Assembly (NCBI RefSeq): GCF_943192895.1
Contig: NZ_CALPCB010000008.1
Span: 62,001-126,000, forward strand
From: Veillonella_A intestinalis
GTDB lineage: Bacteria; Bacillota; Negativicutes; Veillonellales; Veillonellaceae
Direction of reading: 5' to 3'
DNA: 64,000 nt
Shown: positions 43,424-52,769 of the stretch, one piece after another
Position numbering within the stretch: position 1 is the first letter of the stretch
Layout of the letters: each line of letters begins with the position of its first letter
Program-made: the position numbers and the translations under genes
The notes under the pieces: model-generated
Databases searched by the model: none
What the model was told of the DNA's origin: nothing
What the model saw: only the letters and a program-made list of their open reading frames with translations

Positions 43424-44753
43424 GAATAAGCCAACAGAGGCTAATTTAGGATTAGTCTTTTTTCCTGCCTTTGATTGGAAAATTTCAGCAACCCATCCAG
43501 AGCGACAAGAGCGTTTATTATATACGCGCGATCAATTATTAGAAGAAGGTTTACTTGAACATCCCGCCATTCGTGAATACAATCCATTATTAGCTTCTTG
43601 GCAAGATATTGAACGAGTTCATGTGGGAGCGCCTTCTTTGCAGAAGTGGGTAACGGAAGCACATAGAGTATCAGTAGGTGGCGCCATTGCTGCGGCGGAA
43701 GCTGTTATGCGGGGCGAAGTAAAGCGGGCTTTTTCATTAGTGCGGCCACCAGGACATCATGCAATGACAATGGTGCATGGGATTCGTGGTTTTTGTACTG
43801 TCAATGTAGAAGCTATTATGATTGCCTATTTACGTCGTCATTATGAGGTGAAACGAGTAGCTATAGTAGATACGGATGTGCATCATGGTGATGGGACGCA
43901 AGATGTTTTTTATCATGACCCAGATACCCTATTTATATCCTTTCACCAAGATGGACGGACTTTATACCCTGGTACGGGGTTTATGTATGAATATGGTGGC
44001 CCACAAGCGGTAGGCAGTACTGTCAATATTCCATTGCCACCTGGTACGGGCGATGAAGGAATGCTCAAAGTATTGCAAGAGCTTGTATTGCCTATGCTAG
44101 CGGATTTTCAGCCTGATATTATTATTAATTCAGCCGGACAGGATAATCATTTTAGTGACCCTTTGGCCAATATGTTAGTAACGGCGAAAGGGTATGCAAG
44201 ATTGACCGATTTATTACAAGCTGATATTGCCGTACTAGAAGGTGGCTATTCTGTACAAGAAGCCTTGCCATATGTAAATACGGGCATTGTACTATCGATG
44301 GCGGGTCTTGATTATAGCCAGGTGATTGAGCCGGCTTTTGATGCTTATAGTAATCGTCAGCGTGGTGATGTGACTCAGCGTATTGATGGCATTATTAAAC
44401 AGTGGCAGCAACAATGGCAGTGTCGTCATGAAATGCAAGTAGATGCTTTATTAGGTCTTGGCGATTATTGGCATGACCAACATCAAATTTATTATGATGA
44501 AACAGGAATTTCTGAATATCGCAAAGAAACAATACGACTTTATCCTGATAAAGTTGGGTGGCATAGTATTGACTCTCGTAGTGATGGTGGTCCATTTGGT
44601 TCGCAACATGTTTTTGCTACATTTATTCCTTGGCAAGCTGATGAAGCTTGTCGACGTGATGCTTATGAAGCAACTTGGGCTGCCAAAAAAACAGGAACGG
44701 CACAGCGTTATGTAGTAGTTGATTCTATGAAAGATATACAGGAAGAGTTATAA
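43413..44753 (+). CDS. HDAC-family deacetylase (AcuC-like)
   Basis: 446 residues. Zn-binding and catalytic residues of the arginase-like deacetylase fold are in RPPGHHAM, VDTDVHHGDGTQDVF, GQDNHFSDPLANM and EGGYS. Bacterial members deacetylate polyamines, proteins or small amides. A C-terminal extension of about 120 residues (from WQQQWQCRHEMQVDALLG) is beyond the usual catalytic domain. Overlap with the HyuA-type gene implies a shared task, perhaps amide hydrolysis; inference. Confidence 0.82.
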   Translation: MLNKNKPTEANLGLVFFPAFDWKISATHPERQERLLYTRDQLLEEGLLEHPAIREYNPLLASWQDIERVHVGAPSLQKWVTEAHRVSVGGAIAAAEAVMRGEVKRAFSLVRPPGHHAMTMVHGIRGFCTVNVEAIMIAYLRRHYEVKRVAIVDTDVHHGDGTQDVFYHDPDTLFISFHQDGRTLYPGTGFMYEYGGPQAVGSTVNIPLPPGTGDEGMLKVLQELVLPMLADFQPDIIINSAGQDNHFSDPLANMLVTAKGYARLTDLLQADIAVLEGGYSVQEALPYVNTGIVLSMAGLDYSQVIEPAFDAYSNRQRGDVTQRIDGIIKQWQQQWQCRHEMQVDALLGLGDYWHDQHQIYYDETGISEYRKETIRLYPDKVGWHSIDSRSDGGPFGSQHVFATFIPWQADEACRRDAYEATWAAKKTGTAQRYVVVDSMKDIQEEL

Positions 44754-44844
44754 ACGTGAAATGCTAATAATCGTGTTTCTGATTAAGTATTTAGAATTGA
44801 AATATATAAGCTCATACTGGTGGGGTGGAAAACTGGTTTCCATA

Positions 44845-44875
44845 TTGAGAAAACTAGGTATCTATATGATATAAT
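44845..44875 (+). promoter_or_regulatory. Possible promoter of the rph operon
   Basis: TTGAGA at 44845-44850 and TATAAT at 44870-44875 with a 19-bp spacer, 32 nt before the rph start. Confidence 0.35.
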
Positions 44876-44907
44876 AGGAGGGAAGATAGATTTTAGGAGT
44901 GACAACT

Positions 44908-45669
44908 ATGAGAATTGATGGAAGAAATCCGCAGGCAGTACGGCCTATAAAAATTACACGTCATTTTACCGCTTATGCAGAAGGGTCGGTATTAATTGAA
45001 TGTGGCAACACTAAAGTGTTGTGTAATGCATCAGTAGAGCCTAAGGTACCACGCTTTATGAAAGGTGAAGGTCGTGGTTGGGTAACTGCTGAATACTCTT
45101 TGCTACCACGGGCTACACAAACTCGTAATAGTCGAGAAGCCGCAAAAGGTAAGCAGACAGGTCGAACTGTTGAGATTCAACGTCTTATTGGTCGTGCTTT
45201 GCGGGCGGTAGTAGATTTAGATGCATTAGGTGAAAATACCATTACTTTGGATTGTGATGTATTACAAGCTGATGGAGGGACTCGTACCGCTGCTATTACT
45301 GGTTCGTTCGTAGCCTTGGTAGATGCTGTAAATACACTATTTACTGGTGAAGGTGTATATCCAGTGCGTGATTATTGTGCTGCTATTTCCGTTGGCATTG
45401 GAATTGAAGGGCCTATTACAGATTTATGTTATGAAGAAGATAGTAAAGCTGTTGTAGATATGAATGTAGTTCGTACCGGTTCGGGCGCGCTTATTGAAGT
45501 GCAGGGTACTGGTGAGCATGGCACATTTAGTCGTGATGAACTAAATGAATTATTAGATTTAGCAGAACAAGCTACGGATGACTTGATGAAAGCACAAAAA
45601 GAAGCCCTTGGTGAAGCGGCTAAGTATATAGGAGCGACGTATGAAAATAGTAGTAGCGACGCACAATAA
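44908..45669 (+). CDS. rph: RNase PH
   Basis: 253 residues: MRIDGRNPQAVRPI, SLLPRATQTRNSREAAKGKQ and CDVLQADGGTRTAAITG are diagnostic. Phosphorolytic 3' exoribonuclease that trims tRNA ends. Start ATG 44908 after TAGGAG. It overlaps rdgB by 29 nt, an arrangement common in Firmicutes. Confidence 0.95.
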   Translation: MRIDGRNPQAVRPIKITRHFTAYAEGSVLIECGNTKVLCNASVEPKVPRFMKGEGRGWVTAEYSLLPRATQTRNSREAAKGKQTGRTVEIQRLIGRALRAVVDLDALGENTITLDCDVLQADGGTRTAAITGSFVALVDAVNTLFTGEGVYPVRDYCAAISVGIGIEGPITDLCYEEDSKAVVDMNVVRTGSGALIEVQGTGEHGTFSRDELNELLDLAEQATDDLMKAQKEALGEAAKYIGATYENSSSDAQ

Positions 45670-46228
45670 AGGAAAAATAAGAGAGTTTAAAGCAGCACTA
45701 GAACCTTTAGGGATTGAGGCAGTTAGCCTTGCTGATATAGTTACCGTGCCAGAGCCAGAAGAAACAGGAACGACATTTTTAGAAAATGCACGCATCAAAG
45801 CACAGTATTATATGAAGGCTACCAATCTTCCTTGTTTGGCTGATGATAGTGGGTTAGCAGTTGATGCCCTAGCTGGTGCACCCGGTGTATATTCGGCTCG
45901 TTATGCTGGTGAAGCTTGTGATGATGAAGCAAATAATGCTAAACTGATTGAAGAATTGCAAGCAGTGCCTTTTGAAAAGCGAACGGCTCGATATGTGTGT
46001 GAATTAGTATTAGCGTATCCTGATGGGCAGGAAATAACCGCTACTGGCTATTGTGAAGGTTTGATTCAAGATACGCCGTTAGGCGACGGTGGTTTTGGCT
46101 ATGATCCTTACTTTTATGTGCCGCAGTTTCAAAAAACTATGGCCCAGATAAGTATGGAGGAGAAGAATGCTATAAGTCATCGTGGCTTGGCTTTAAAAGA
46201 GCTATTACATAGATTAAAAATAGATTAG
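45641..46228 (+). CDS. rdgB: RdgB/HAM1 non-canonical purine NTP pyrophosphatase
   Basis: 195 residues: VVATHNKGKIREFKAAL, DDSGLAVDALAGAPGVYSAR and SHRGLALKEL. Removes ITP, dITP and XTP from the nucleotide pool. It begins inside rph with GGAGCG before the ATG. Confidence 0.94.
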   Translation: MKIVVATHNKGKIREFKAALEPLGIEAVSLADIVTVPEPEETGTTFLENARIKAQYYMKATNLPCLADDSGLAVDALAGAPGVYSARYAGEACDDEANNAKLIEELQAVPFEKRTARYVCELVLAYPDGQEITATGYCEGLIQDTPLGDGGFGYDPYFYVPQFQKTMAQISMEEKNAISHRGLALKELLHRLKID

Positions 46229-46278
46229 TAAAAGAGTATAGTGATTAATAGAAGTAATTTAATAGTAAGAGAGCGTAT

Positions 46279-46800
46279 ATGAGTACAGTGCATCGTATAG
46301 GAATTATAAGCGATACCCATGGGTACTTAGAGGTGATTGATAGCATATTAGCAGATACTGCTGACTGGGGATTGGATTTATGGCTTCATGCTGGTGATTA
46401 TGGGGATGATGCCCGATATATGGCAACGCAGACAACAGTTCCCGTATTAGCGGTGCGAGGAAATAATGATCGACAACAACCTTTGGAGCCTAGAGAGCAG
46501 TTGATCCCATTTCAAGATAGTTATGTGTATATGACACATGGGGATCAGTTTTTGCCTTATAATCGAATTCAAGAAGTAGTATCTTTAGGGATTAGTATGG
46601 GCGCTACGCTCTGTGTGGCTGGTCATAGTCATCACCATGCTATGTATGAACATCAAGGTTGTTTATTTATTAATCCTGGTAGTCCAGCCTTACCTAGGGA
46701 TAAATCAGGAGGAACCTTTGCCGTAGCGACTTATGAAAATGGTCATTTTCAAGGGCAGTTCTATTACTTAAAGGAAAAACCTTGGTTAAAACCGTACTAA
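46279..46800 (+). CDS. YfcE/MJ0936-type metallophosphoesterase
   Basis: 173 residues: metal ligands in GIISDTHG, HAGDYGDD, VRGNNDR and AGHSHHH. A small phosphodiesterase, often found after rph-rdgB in Firmicutes. Natural substrate unclear. AGAGAG site before the ATG. Confidence 0.88.
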   Translation: MSTVHRIGIISDTHGYLEVIDSILADTADWGLDLWLHAGDYGDDARYMATQTTVPVLAVRGNNDRQQPLEPREQLIPFQDSYVYMTHGDQFLPYNRIQEVVSLGISMGATLCVAGHSHHHAMYEHQGCLFINPGSPALPRDKSGGTFAVATYENGHFQGQFYYLKEKPWLKPY

Positions 46801-46825
46801 ATAGGGTCATGTATGCGAAAATAAA

Positions 46826-46863
46826 ATATCGAAAGTGTTGAATATGACGTATGCTTTCGATAT
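46826..46863 (+). other. 10-bp perfect inverted repeat upstream of speD
   Basis: ATATCGAAAG (46826-46835) and CTTTCGATAT (46854-46863) flank an 18-base loop. No T run follows. It may be a weak terminator of the phosphodiesterase gene or a 5' leader structure of speD; TATAAT at 46861 overlaps the second arm. Confidence 0.45.
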
Positions 46864-46908
46864 AATGTATTTATGCGAATTTTGAATGAGGAAGGTGTAA
46901 AGAACATT

Positions 46909-47691
46909 ATGGAGACATCCGTAAAACCGATTAAAAAAATGAAATTATACGGTTTTAATAACTTAACAAAAACCTTGAGTTTTAACATTTATGATATTTG
47001 TTATACTCGTACAGACGCTGAGAAGCGACAGTATATCGAATACATTGATGAAGTGTATAATGCACAACGGCTAACGGATATTTTGACTGAAGTGTCTCAT
47101 ATTATTGGGGCCAATGTCCTTAACATTGCAAAGCAAGATTATGATCCTCAAGGGGCGAGTGTTACGATTTTAATCTCAGAAGAAGAAGTTCAGAAAGAAG
47201 ATGTAGTTTGTCATTTAGATAAAAGCCATTTGACAGTTCATACATATCCTGAAAGTCATCCATATCGTGGGATTAGTACATTCCGGGCTGATATTGATGT
47301 ATCTACTTGTGGGCAAATTTCACCGCTTAAAGCATTAAACTATTTAATTAGTAGTTTTGATTCCGATATTATTAGCCTTGATTACCGTGTGCGTGGTTTT
47401 ACACGTGACATGCAAGGGAAAAAGCTCTATATTGATCATCGCATTAACTCCATTCAAAATTATATTGATGCTAAAACTAAGAACCTGTACAACATGATTG
47501 ATGTTAACGTATATCAGGAAAATATTTTCCACACGAAGATGATGCTGAAAGAATATGATATTAATAATTATCTTTTCGGCATTACGGAGGAAGATTTAAC
47601 GCCAAAGGAACGGAAACACATTAATCAGTTGTTGAAGCAGGAAATGGCTGAAATTTTTTATGGTAGAAATCTACCAACCTTGAAACAATAG
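46909..47691 (+). CDS. speD: S-adenosylmethionine decarboxylase proenzyme, E. coli type
   Basis: 260 residues, matching E. coli SpeD over its length (KLYGFNNLTKTLSFNIYDIC, DYDPQGASVTILISEE, TFRADIDVSTCGQISPLK). Self-cleavage before Ser106 in LDKSHLTVH would make the pyruvoyl cofactor. Supplies aminopropyl groups for spermidine. No speE is nearby. An upstream in-frame ATG (46873) would add 12 residues; ATG 46909 agrees with the homologous N-terminus. Confidence 0.92.
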   Translation: METSVKPIKKMKLYGFNNLTKTLSFNIYDICYTRTDAEKRQYIEYIDEVYNAQRLTDILTEVSHIIGANVLNIAKQDYDPQGASVTILISEEEVQKEDVVCHLDKSHLTVHTYPESHPYRGISTFRADIDVSTCGQISPLKALNYLISSFDSDIISLDYRVRGFTRDMQGKKLYIDHRINSIQNYIDAKTKNLYNMIDVNVYQENIFHTKMMLKEYDINNYLFGITEEDLTPKERKHINQLLKQEMAEIFYGRNLPTLKQ

Positions 47692-47702
47692 GAGGCAGAA
47701 AC

Positions 47703-48884
47703 ATGGACGTACGCGAAGAAGCAGTGCAAAAGAAATTGGAATTAGGTGGCTTTTTAACTACTGGTACAAAATATCCTTTAAAGGATGCGCATGATTTATC
47801 GGTTGCGTATACCCCAGGGGTAGCTGAACCATGCTTACGCATTAAAGAAAAGGAAGAATTATCTTTTGATTTAACTTGTCGTGGTAACATGGTAGCCGTT
47901 GTGTCTGACGGTACTCGTGTACTTGGTCTTGGTGATATTGGCGCAGCAGCAGCTATGCCTGTAATGGAAGGTAAATCACTACTTTTCAAACGTTTTGGTA
48001 ATGTAGACTGTGTGCCTATCGTAGTAGATACAAAAGATGCCGATGAGTTAGTTCATACTGTTAAATTATTGCAGAAAAACTTTGCAGGCATTAACTTGGA
48101 AGATATTTCTTCTCCTAAATGCTATGAAATTGAAAATCGCTTAAAAGAAGAATTAGAAATTCCTGTATTCCATGATGATCAACATGGTACAGCAATTGCT
48201 TGTTTAGCTGGGGTTAAAGCAGCCCTTCGCTTTGTGAAAAAAGACTTGAGTAAAGTTAAAATCGTTGTTAATGGTGCTGGCGCTGCTGGGGCAAACATTG
48301 CTCGTTTACTTTATTTAGCTGGTGCTCGTAACATTACTTTAATGGTAAGCTCTGGCGTACTTAATAAAAACTATAAACGTCTTGATTCTTTACAAGCTGA
48401 ATTAATTAAATTACTTGGTCAAGAAGAAAAGACTGGTACATTAGCTGAAGTGGCTAAAGGTGCTGATGTATTACTTGGTGTATCTGCAGCCGGTGTGTTT
48501 ACAGAAGATATTTTGAAAAACTTAGCTGAAGATGCTATCGTATTTGCTATGGCAAATCCAAACCCAGAAGCTATGTATGATGATGCTAAAGCTTGTGGCG
48601 TACGTGTAATGGGTACTGGCCGTAGTGATGCACCAAACCAGATTAATAACGTAAATGTATTCCCTGGTTTATTCCGTGGTGCTATTGATGTTCAGGCATC
48701 TAAAATTAACGACGAAATGAAATTGGCAGCCGCTGATGCATTAGCTGAATTGGTGGCTGATGAAGATCTTCGTGAAGATTATGTAGTGGCTAATACGTTT
48801 GATGAACGCGTTCCATTGGCAGTGGCAAAAGCAGTAGCAGAAGTGGCTGTAAAAACTGGTGTAGCCCGCAAACCAATTAAATAG
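47703..48884 (+). CDS. NAD(P)-dependent malic enzyme
   Basis: 393 residues: YTPGVAEPCLRI near residue 38, GDIGAAAAMPVMEGKSLLFK, FHDDQHGTAIA with metal-binding Asp, and NGAGAAGANIARLL for NAD(P). Decarboxylates malate to pyruvate. In a lactate/dicarboxylate fermenter it links the propionate pathway to pyruvate. AGGAGG precedes the ATG, 11 nt after speD. Confidence 0.93.
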   Translation: MDVREEAVQKKLELGGFLTTGTKYPLKDAHDLSVAYTPGVAEPCLRIKEKEELSFDLTCRGNMVAVVSDGTRVLGLGDIGAAAAMPVMEGKSLLFKRFGNVDCVPIVVDTKDADELVHTVKLLQKNFAGINLEDISSPKCYEIENRLKEELEIPVFHDDQHGTAIACLAGVKAALRFVKKDLSKVKIVVNGAGAAGANIARLLYLAGARNITLMVSSGVLNKNYKRLDSLQAELIKLLGQEEKTGTLAEVAKGADVLLGVSAAGVFTEDILKNLAEDAIVFAMANPNPEAMYDDAKACGVRVMGTGRSDAPNQINNVNVFPGLFRGAIDVQASKINDEMKLAAADALAELVADEDLREDYVVANTFDERVPLAVAKAVAEVAVKTGVARKPIK

Positions 48885-48898
48885 TGTTAAATAGAAAG

Positions 48899-48970
48899 TT
48901 CCGTTATCTTATTCGCTCACAGAGTTGCTTTGCAACAATGGTCGCTATAATAAGATAACGGAATTTTTTT
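48899..48970 (+). terminator. Long terminator of the speD-malic enzyme unit
   Basis: TTCCGTTATCTTATT pairs perfectly with AATAAGATAACGGAA and seven T follow. A second small stem, GTTGC/GCAAC, sits at the apex, followed by AATGGTCGCT. Confidence 0.9.
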
Positions 48971-49404
48971 CATACTATAGATGTGGTTTAGCGGTACTAC
49001 GCCAGTTTTTAAGCGGGGGGATTGTTATACGAGGCTTGTGCCAGTTTAGTTATGGTCAAGGGGCAGGTGACTATATTGTTTATAGAGTAGGGAGAATTTT
49101 GTTAAGGTGGCGTATTTCTTTGCGACTGTGTATTACTAGAATAGAAGCCGTAGCGGCAACAGCTTCTTTATGAGGAAGAGGGCCGGTGATTCAGAATTAA
49201 CCTTTGAAGATATCAATCGCTATATGTTATCCGTTTTGAAACAGGGTTACTATAAAACACTTGTAAACGAATTTGATTTGAAACACGTAATAGAACCACA
49301 ATAATTATGCTATCTTCATCACTACTTTACGGAGAAAATTAGCTAGTATGTATTAAGCAATAGAGGGGAGAAAAATAAAATAATGACTTATTAATTATAG
49401 GAGT
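48971..49404. other. Gap with possible gene debris
   Basis: About 430 bases between two terminators. Several short frames exist; none has a convincing start plus family match. The longest credible piece is the 44-codon frame at 49170. Composition is more G-rich than other spacers here, which suggests a decayed gene. Confidence 0.45.
49170..49304 (+). pseudogene. Possible remnant: 44-codon frame
   Basis: ATG 49170 opens MRKRAGDSELTFEDINRYML, continuing to a stop at 49302. The composition is protein-like and acidic/aromatic, but there is no ribosome binding site. It may be the C-terminal piece of a decayed gene. Family not recognised. Confidence 0.25.
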
Positions 49405-49485
49405 ATAAAAAGAGCGCTTACAGTTTATGGAGCGGCCATTGCTATCTTTCCTAGCCTGGTCGCGAATGAACTGAAAGCGCTCTTT
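49405..49485 (-). terminator. Long terminator after the SLH cassette
   Basis: AAAGAGCGCTT (49409-49419) pairs with AAGCGCTCTTT (49475-49485), with an ACAGTT/AACTG extension. On the minus strand TTTTTATAC follows. The apex is about 45 nt and contains GGCCATTGCTA and GGTCGCGAATG. Confidence 0.82.
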
Positions 49486-49524
49486 GTTTATTTAATTATA
49501 GGTGTAGTCATTATTTTATTTTTC

Positions 49525-50976
49525 TTAGCCATTGTTAGCAGGCAAGCTAATTTCCACTTTATTTCCAAATTTTTTAGCAAAGGCTTTGATAGTATCTGCT
49601 TTTAATTCATCCACTGTTAAGACTAAGCCTGATGCATTTTTGTTTGGTGTAATGGTAATAATAGAGCCAGTTGGTTCTTGTTGATTATAGAAGTAAGCTA
49701 CTTCAGTTTGTAATTTTCCAAGTTCTATTTCTGTTAAGCTCCCTACAGTGACTTGGACATTATTAACTAATGTTTTATCTTTAGTAAAGGCGAGGGCCGC
49801 CCCTAATTTTTTAGCATCATTTTCAGATTTTAAAGTGGCTATTAATTTATTGTTCTGCCAGAACATAGCCCCATGAGTACGGAACACATATTCTTTGCCA
49901 AAGGTGCGTTCCACTAAAGTCAGCATCTTATTTTCAATCTGTTGATGTAAGATTTTTTCACGTAAGGCAACGGCGGAGCTACTGTTTGTAACACGGTACA
50001 TAATCTCTGTCGCTTCGGCGCGAGTAATGTATTTTTCAGGTCCGAAGAGAAGGCGAGATTGATAGTGTAAAAAGCCTAGGCTTGCTAGTTCTCGTACAGC
50101 ATCTTGAGCCCAAGGCGCAATGAATTTTTGATCGCTATAGTGAATTGAATCAAGGGCTGTAGGATCCTCTGTAGTATAACCTAAATAATGAATGTAATTA
50201 TCCGCTACTACAGCAAATTCTTGGCGTGACATGAAACGTTCAGGCCGATAGGTTTTATCACCATAACCACTGATGATATTAAGCTGTGCTACTCGTTCGA
50301 TTGCATTAGCAGACCAGCGGTCAGAGGTAATATCGTTGAAAGAGCTTGCCAACATAACAGGGGATTCATCAGAGATTAGATTACTAAATAAAGAGGCTAC
50401 TTCTTCACGTGTGATTGGTTTATCTGGACGAAAGGTGTTGTCACTGTAGCCTGAAATAAGCTGTTGATTTGTCATCACGGCAATGGATGTGGCCGCCCAA
50501 TAGTCAGCTGGTACATCGACAAAGGTATATTTTCGAGCTTCTTGAAATACAGATGGTTGAGCTGTACCAGTAAAAATAGGACTATCTGTATTAGGGGTAA
50601 CCGTGGACGGAGTAAAATCTTGTAGCAATTGGATGGAACCTGTTTCCTTGGCGGTTACTTTATTTTTTGTATCTTTGTTATTGGTGTTATTGGTGTTATT
50701 GGTATTGTTGATGTCAGTTGTTTCAACTGCTGATTCTTGTTGTGCCTTAGTTGCTTTGCCAAGGGCTTGTACTGTGTTGCTCTTGGTATAGTAATCGAGG
50801 GTTAAAGGGCTAAATGTTGTTTCGTTACTTGCCTCTTTAACGACGCGTACAGGACCATAGCTGGCCTCTGTAGCATCAATATCAGTATCTGTTACAATGT
50901 TGGCCCAAACAGTGGTATTTGTAAGCATAAGTGCACAAAGGAGTGCGGCTGGTTTTGCTTGGAAAAATTTGGACAT
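49525..50976 (-). CDS. SLH-domain envelope protein 2
   Basis: 483 residues. Signal peptide to about residue 25 (ends TTVWA). An Asn/Thr-rich linker (NNTNNTNNTNN) lies near 95-105. Three SLH domains span about 148-330 (FVDVPADYWAATSI, FNDITSDRWSANAI, APWAQDAVRELASLGFL). The C-terminal 135 residues (from about 345) form a domain shared with the SLH protein encoded at 52770. In Negativicutes SLH domains bind polyamine-modified peptidoglycan and tie the outer membrane to it. No outer-membrane barrel is seen here. Confidence 0.82.
   Translation of the reverse strand: MSKFFQAKPAALLCALMLTNTTVWANIVTDTDIDATEASYGPVRVVKEASNETTFSPLTLDYYTKSNTVQALGKATKAQQESAVETTDINNTNNTNNTNNKDTKNKVTAKETGSIQLLQDFTPSTVTPNTDSPIFTGTAQPSVFQEARKYTFVDVPADYWAATSIAVMTNQQLISGYSDNTFRPDKPITREEVASLFSNLISDESPVMLASSFNDITSDRWSANAIERVAQLNIISGYGDKTYRPERFMSRQEFAVVADNYIHYLGYTTEDPTALDSIHYSDQKFIAPWAQDAVRELASLGFLHYQSRLLFGPEKYITRAEATEIMYRVTNSSSAVALREKILHQQIENKMLTLVERTFGKEYVFRTHGAMFWQNNKLIATLKSENDAKKLGAALAFTKDKTLVNNVQVTVGSLTEIELGKLQTEVAYFYNQQEPTGSIITITPNKNASGLVLTVDELKADTIKAFAKKFGNKVEISLPANNG
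50677..50706 (-). repeat. Tandem 9-nt repeats encoding Asn-Asn-Thr
   Basis: TTATTGGTG recurs about three and a half times on the plus strand. Each unit encodes three residues, so unit gain or loss changes protein length without changing frame. Confidence 0.75.
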
Positions 50977-51054
50977 AAAAGCCTCCCAAATGATGAAACA
51001 AAATATGAAATTGTAAAGATTTAGGCCTTTTTAGGTCTAAATTAATGTATAGCA

Positions 51055-52752
51055 TTAGAATTTTGGTTTAAAAATAACTACGTTTTCTACTTGGCCCCAT
51101 TCCGTGACATAGTGAGCTAAGGTTGTTTGTAAAAAATCTGCCTTATATTTACGTGGTACGCAAATGATAAAATCTGTTAGACCTTGGATTGCTATTGTTG
51201 TTTCGTTAACAGTAGCAACGGGCATTACATTTTTCCCTTCGCTCCAGATAGACTCTGCCTCATGAGGATTTAAAATTTGTGTTACTGGATGTTGGCTATA
51301 GTAGACTAAAGATGTGCGATAATCGCGATAATAATAAACTTTAGTTTCCTTAGTTAATGGTAATTTAGTCGCTAAGTGAGAGGTAGAGGCATCATCCACA
51401 ATGGGTGGTAGTAAACATAATAATAATAAATAGAGAACACTGGCACTAAGGGCCGTGCTTTTCATGGAAATTGGTAGCCTTCCCTTGAAATATGCATAGC
51501 CTAAGGGAAGGAGTGCTAAGATGCCCCCTAAAGTGAGGGTGGTAATAAATTGAGTTATGTTTACATTGGCTGGGTTCAGTGGATTTTGCGCTTGTGGTAA
51601 CCCTAAAAGCCATAAAGCAATTATGACCGCTAGAAATAAGAAGCTCACTGGGAATAATAATAACCAGAAGGCTCGATAAGTCAGTGCATGTGCTTTACGC
51701 TGTTTTGCTGTTAGATATCCTTGGGCCGTTAATATAATAAATGGAATGAGACAAAGAAAGGTATATGTCAGATATTTAGTTGCCATTAGATTATAAAAGA
51801 TAAAGACACCAAGGCCCCATACCAGCAGATAGTTGTGCCAGCGAGTGCGTTCGCCATAGCGTAATTCATAGATAGTAAGTCCCGTCCAAGGCAGTAAGGA
51901 TACAGGCCACAAGACGAAATAGAGGAACCACCAATTTTGCTCTGGATGTTCAGGTACAGTGGCACGAACTACATTGTGAAGCCCAAGAAAACCTTCAATA
52001 AAGCTCATGCCATGGTAAGCATACATGAGTAGATACCAAGGTAGTGCTACTATGGCAAAAATAAGCCAACCATAGGGATTGATTAATAATTTAAAGGCCA
52101 ACTTGGTTCGTTGAAATAAGAATACATAGGCCAACAGGATTAGGCCTGGTAGAACGATACCTACAGGTCCTTTGGTTAGGACTGCTAAGCCAGCAAAGGC
52201 ATAAGCTAACATAATGAAATGTTGAGCCTCTTTTTGTTGTTGATTGTTAGGTTGTGTGTCTTCAATAGCTGCAAAGGCTAGATAGGCAAAATAAACAATT
52301 CCTTGGGTGAATAGAAATAAATATCCGTCTGTTAGAATCGCATGACTAATGTACCAAAACTCTAAAGACGTGCCAAGTATTATAGCACTCCAAAGGGCTA
52401 CAATGCGCTGTTTGGTAATGATATACACACCATAGTACATCATTAGGCCATTTAATACAGCACATATAACAAAGGGAAGGCGTGCCGAGAAATCTGACAC
52501 GCCAAAAGTACTGAAGGATGCCATGAGCATCCAATAGGTCCAAATTGGTTTATCATACCAATATTGGTCATAAATCATAGGAGATAAGTAGCTGTGATGT
52601 TGCAGCATATTGACGGCACTTAAGGCATAATTAGACTCCACTGTATCTGTTATAGGGAAATTCCATACAAAGAGACCATAGGCTAATAGGAGCCATAGTC
52701 CAATGGCTCCCAAGTAGAGAAAGTCTTGCCGCTGTAATCGTGTTGCAAGCAT
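51055..52752 (-). CDS. ArnT/PMT-like GT39-family glycosyltransferase
   Basis: 565 residues, about 11-12 membrane helices. The first loop carries DTVESNYALSAVNM and YDQYWYDKPIWTYWM, typical of ArnT/PMT-type transferases that use polyprenyl-phosphate sugars outside the membrane (Asp-Glu is the usual catalytic pair; here Asp-x-x-Glu, DTVE). A soluble C-terminal portion (about 440-565) follows. ArnT modifies lipid A, while PMT-like homologues glycosylate proteins. It is 17 nt after the SLH gene at 52770 and 78 nt before that at 49525, so it may act on those proteins; inference. Confidence 0.85.
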   Translation of the reverse strand: MLATRLQRQDFLYLGAIGLWLLLAYGLFVWNFPITDTVESNYALSAVNMLQHHSYLSPMIYDQYWYDKPIWTYWMLMASFSTFGVSDFSARLPFVICAVLNGLMMYYGVYIITKQRIVALWSAIILGTSLEFWYISHAILTDGYLFLFTQGIVYFAYLAFAAIEDTQPNNQQQKEAQHFIMLAYAFAGLAVLTKGPVGIVLPGLILLAYVFLFQRTKLAFKLLINPYGWLIFAIVALPWYLLMYAYHGMSFIEGFLGLHNVVRATVPEHPEQNWWFLYFVLWPVSLLPWTGLTIYELRYGERTRWHNYLLVWGLGVFIFYNLMATKYLTYTFLCLIPFIILTAQGYLTAKQRKAHALTYRAFWLLLFPVSFLFLAVIIALWLLGLPQAQNPLNPANVNITQFITTLTLGGILALLPLGYAYFKGRLPISMKSTALSASVLYLLLLCLLPPIVDDASTSHLATKLPLTKETKVYYYRDYRTSLVYYSQHPVTQILNPHEAESIWSEGKNVMPVATVNETTIAIQGLTDFIICVPRKYKADFLQTTLAHYVTEWGQVENVVIFKPKF

Positions 52753-52769
52753 GAAAAGAACTCCTTATA

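Noticed and set aside
48925..49173. 82-codon plus-strand frame after the malic enzyme gene
   Set aside because: It starts inside the terminator hairpin and lacks a ribosome binding site; the translation resembles no family.
50677..50706. CRISPR-like tandem repeats
   Set aside because: The 9-nt units are contiguous, in frame and encode Asn-Asn-Thr; there are no spacers and no cas genes in the window.
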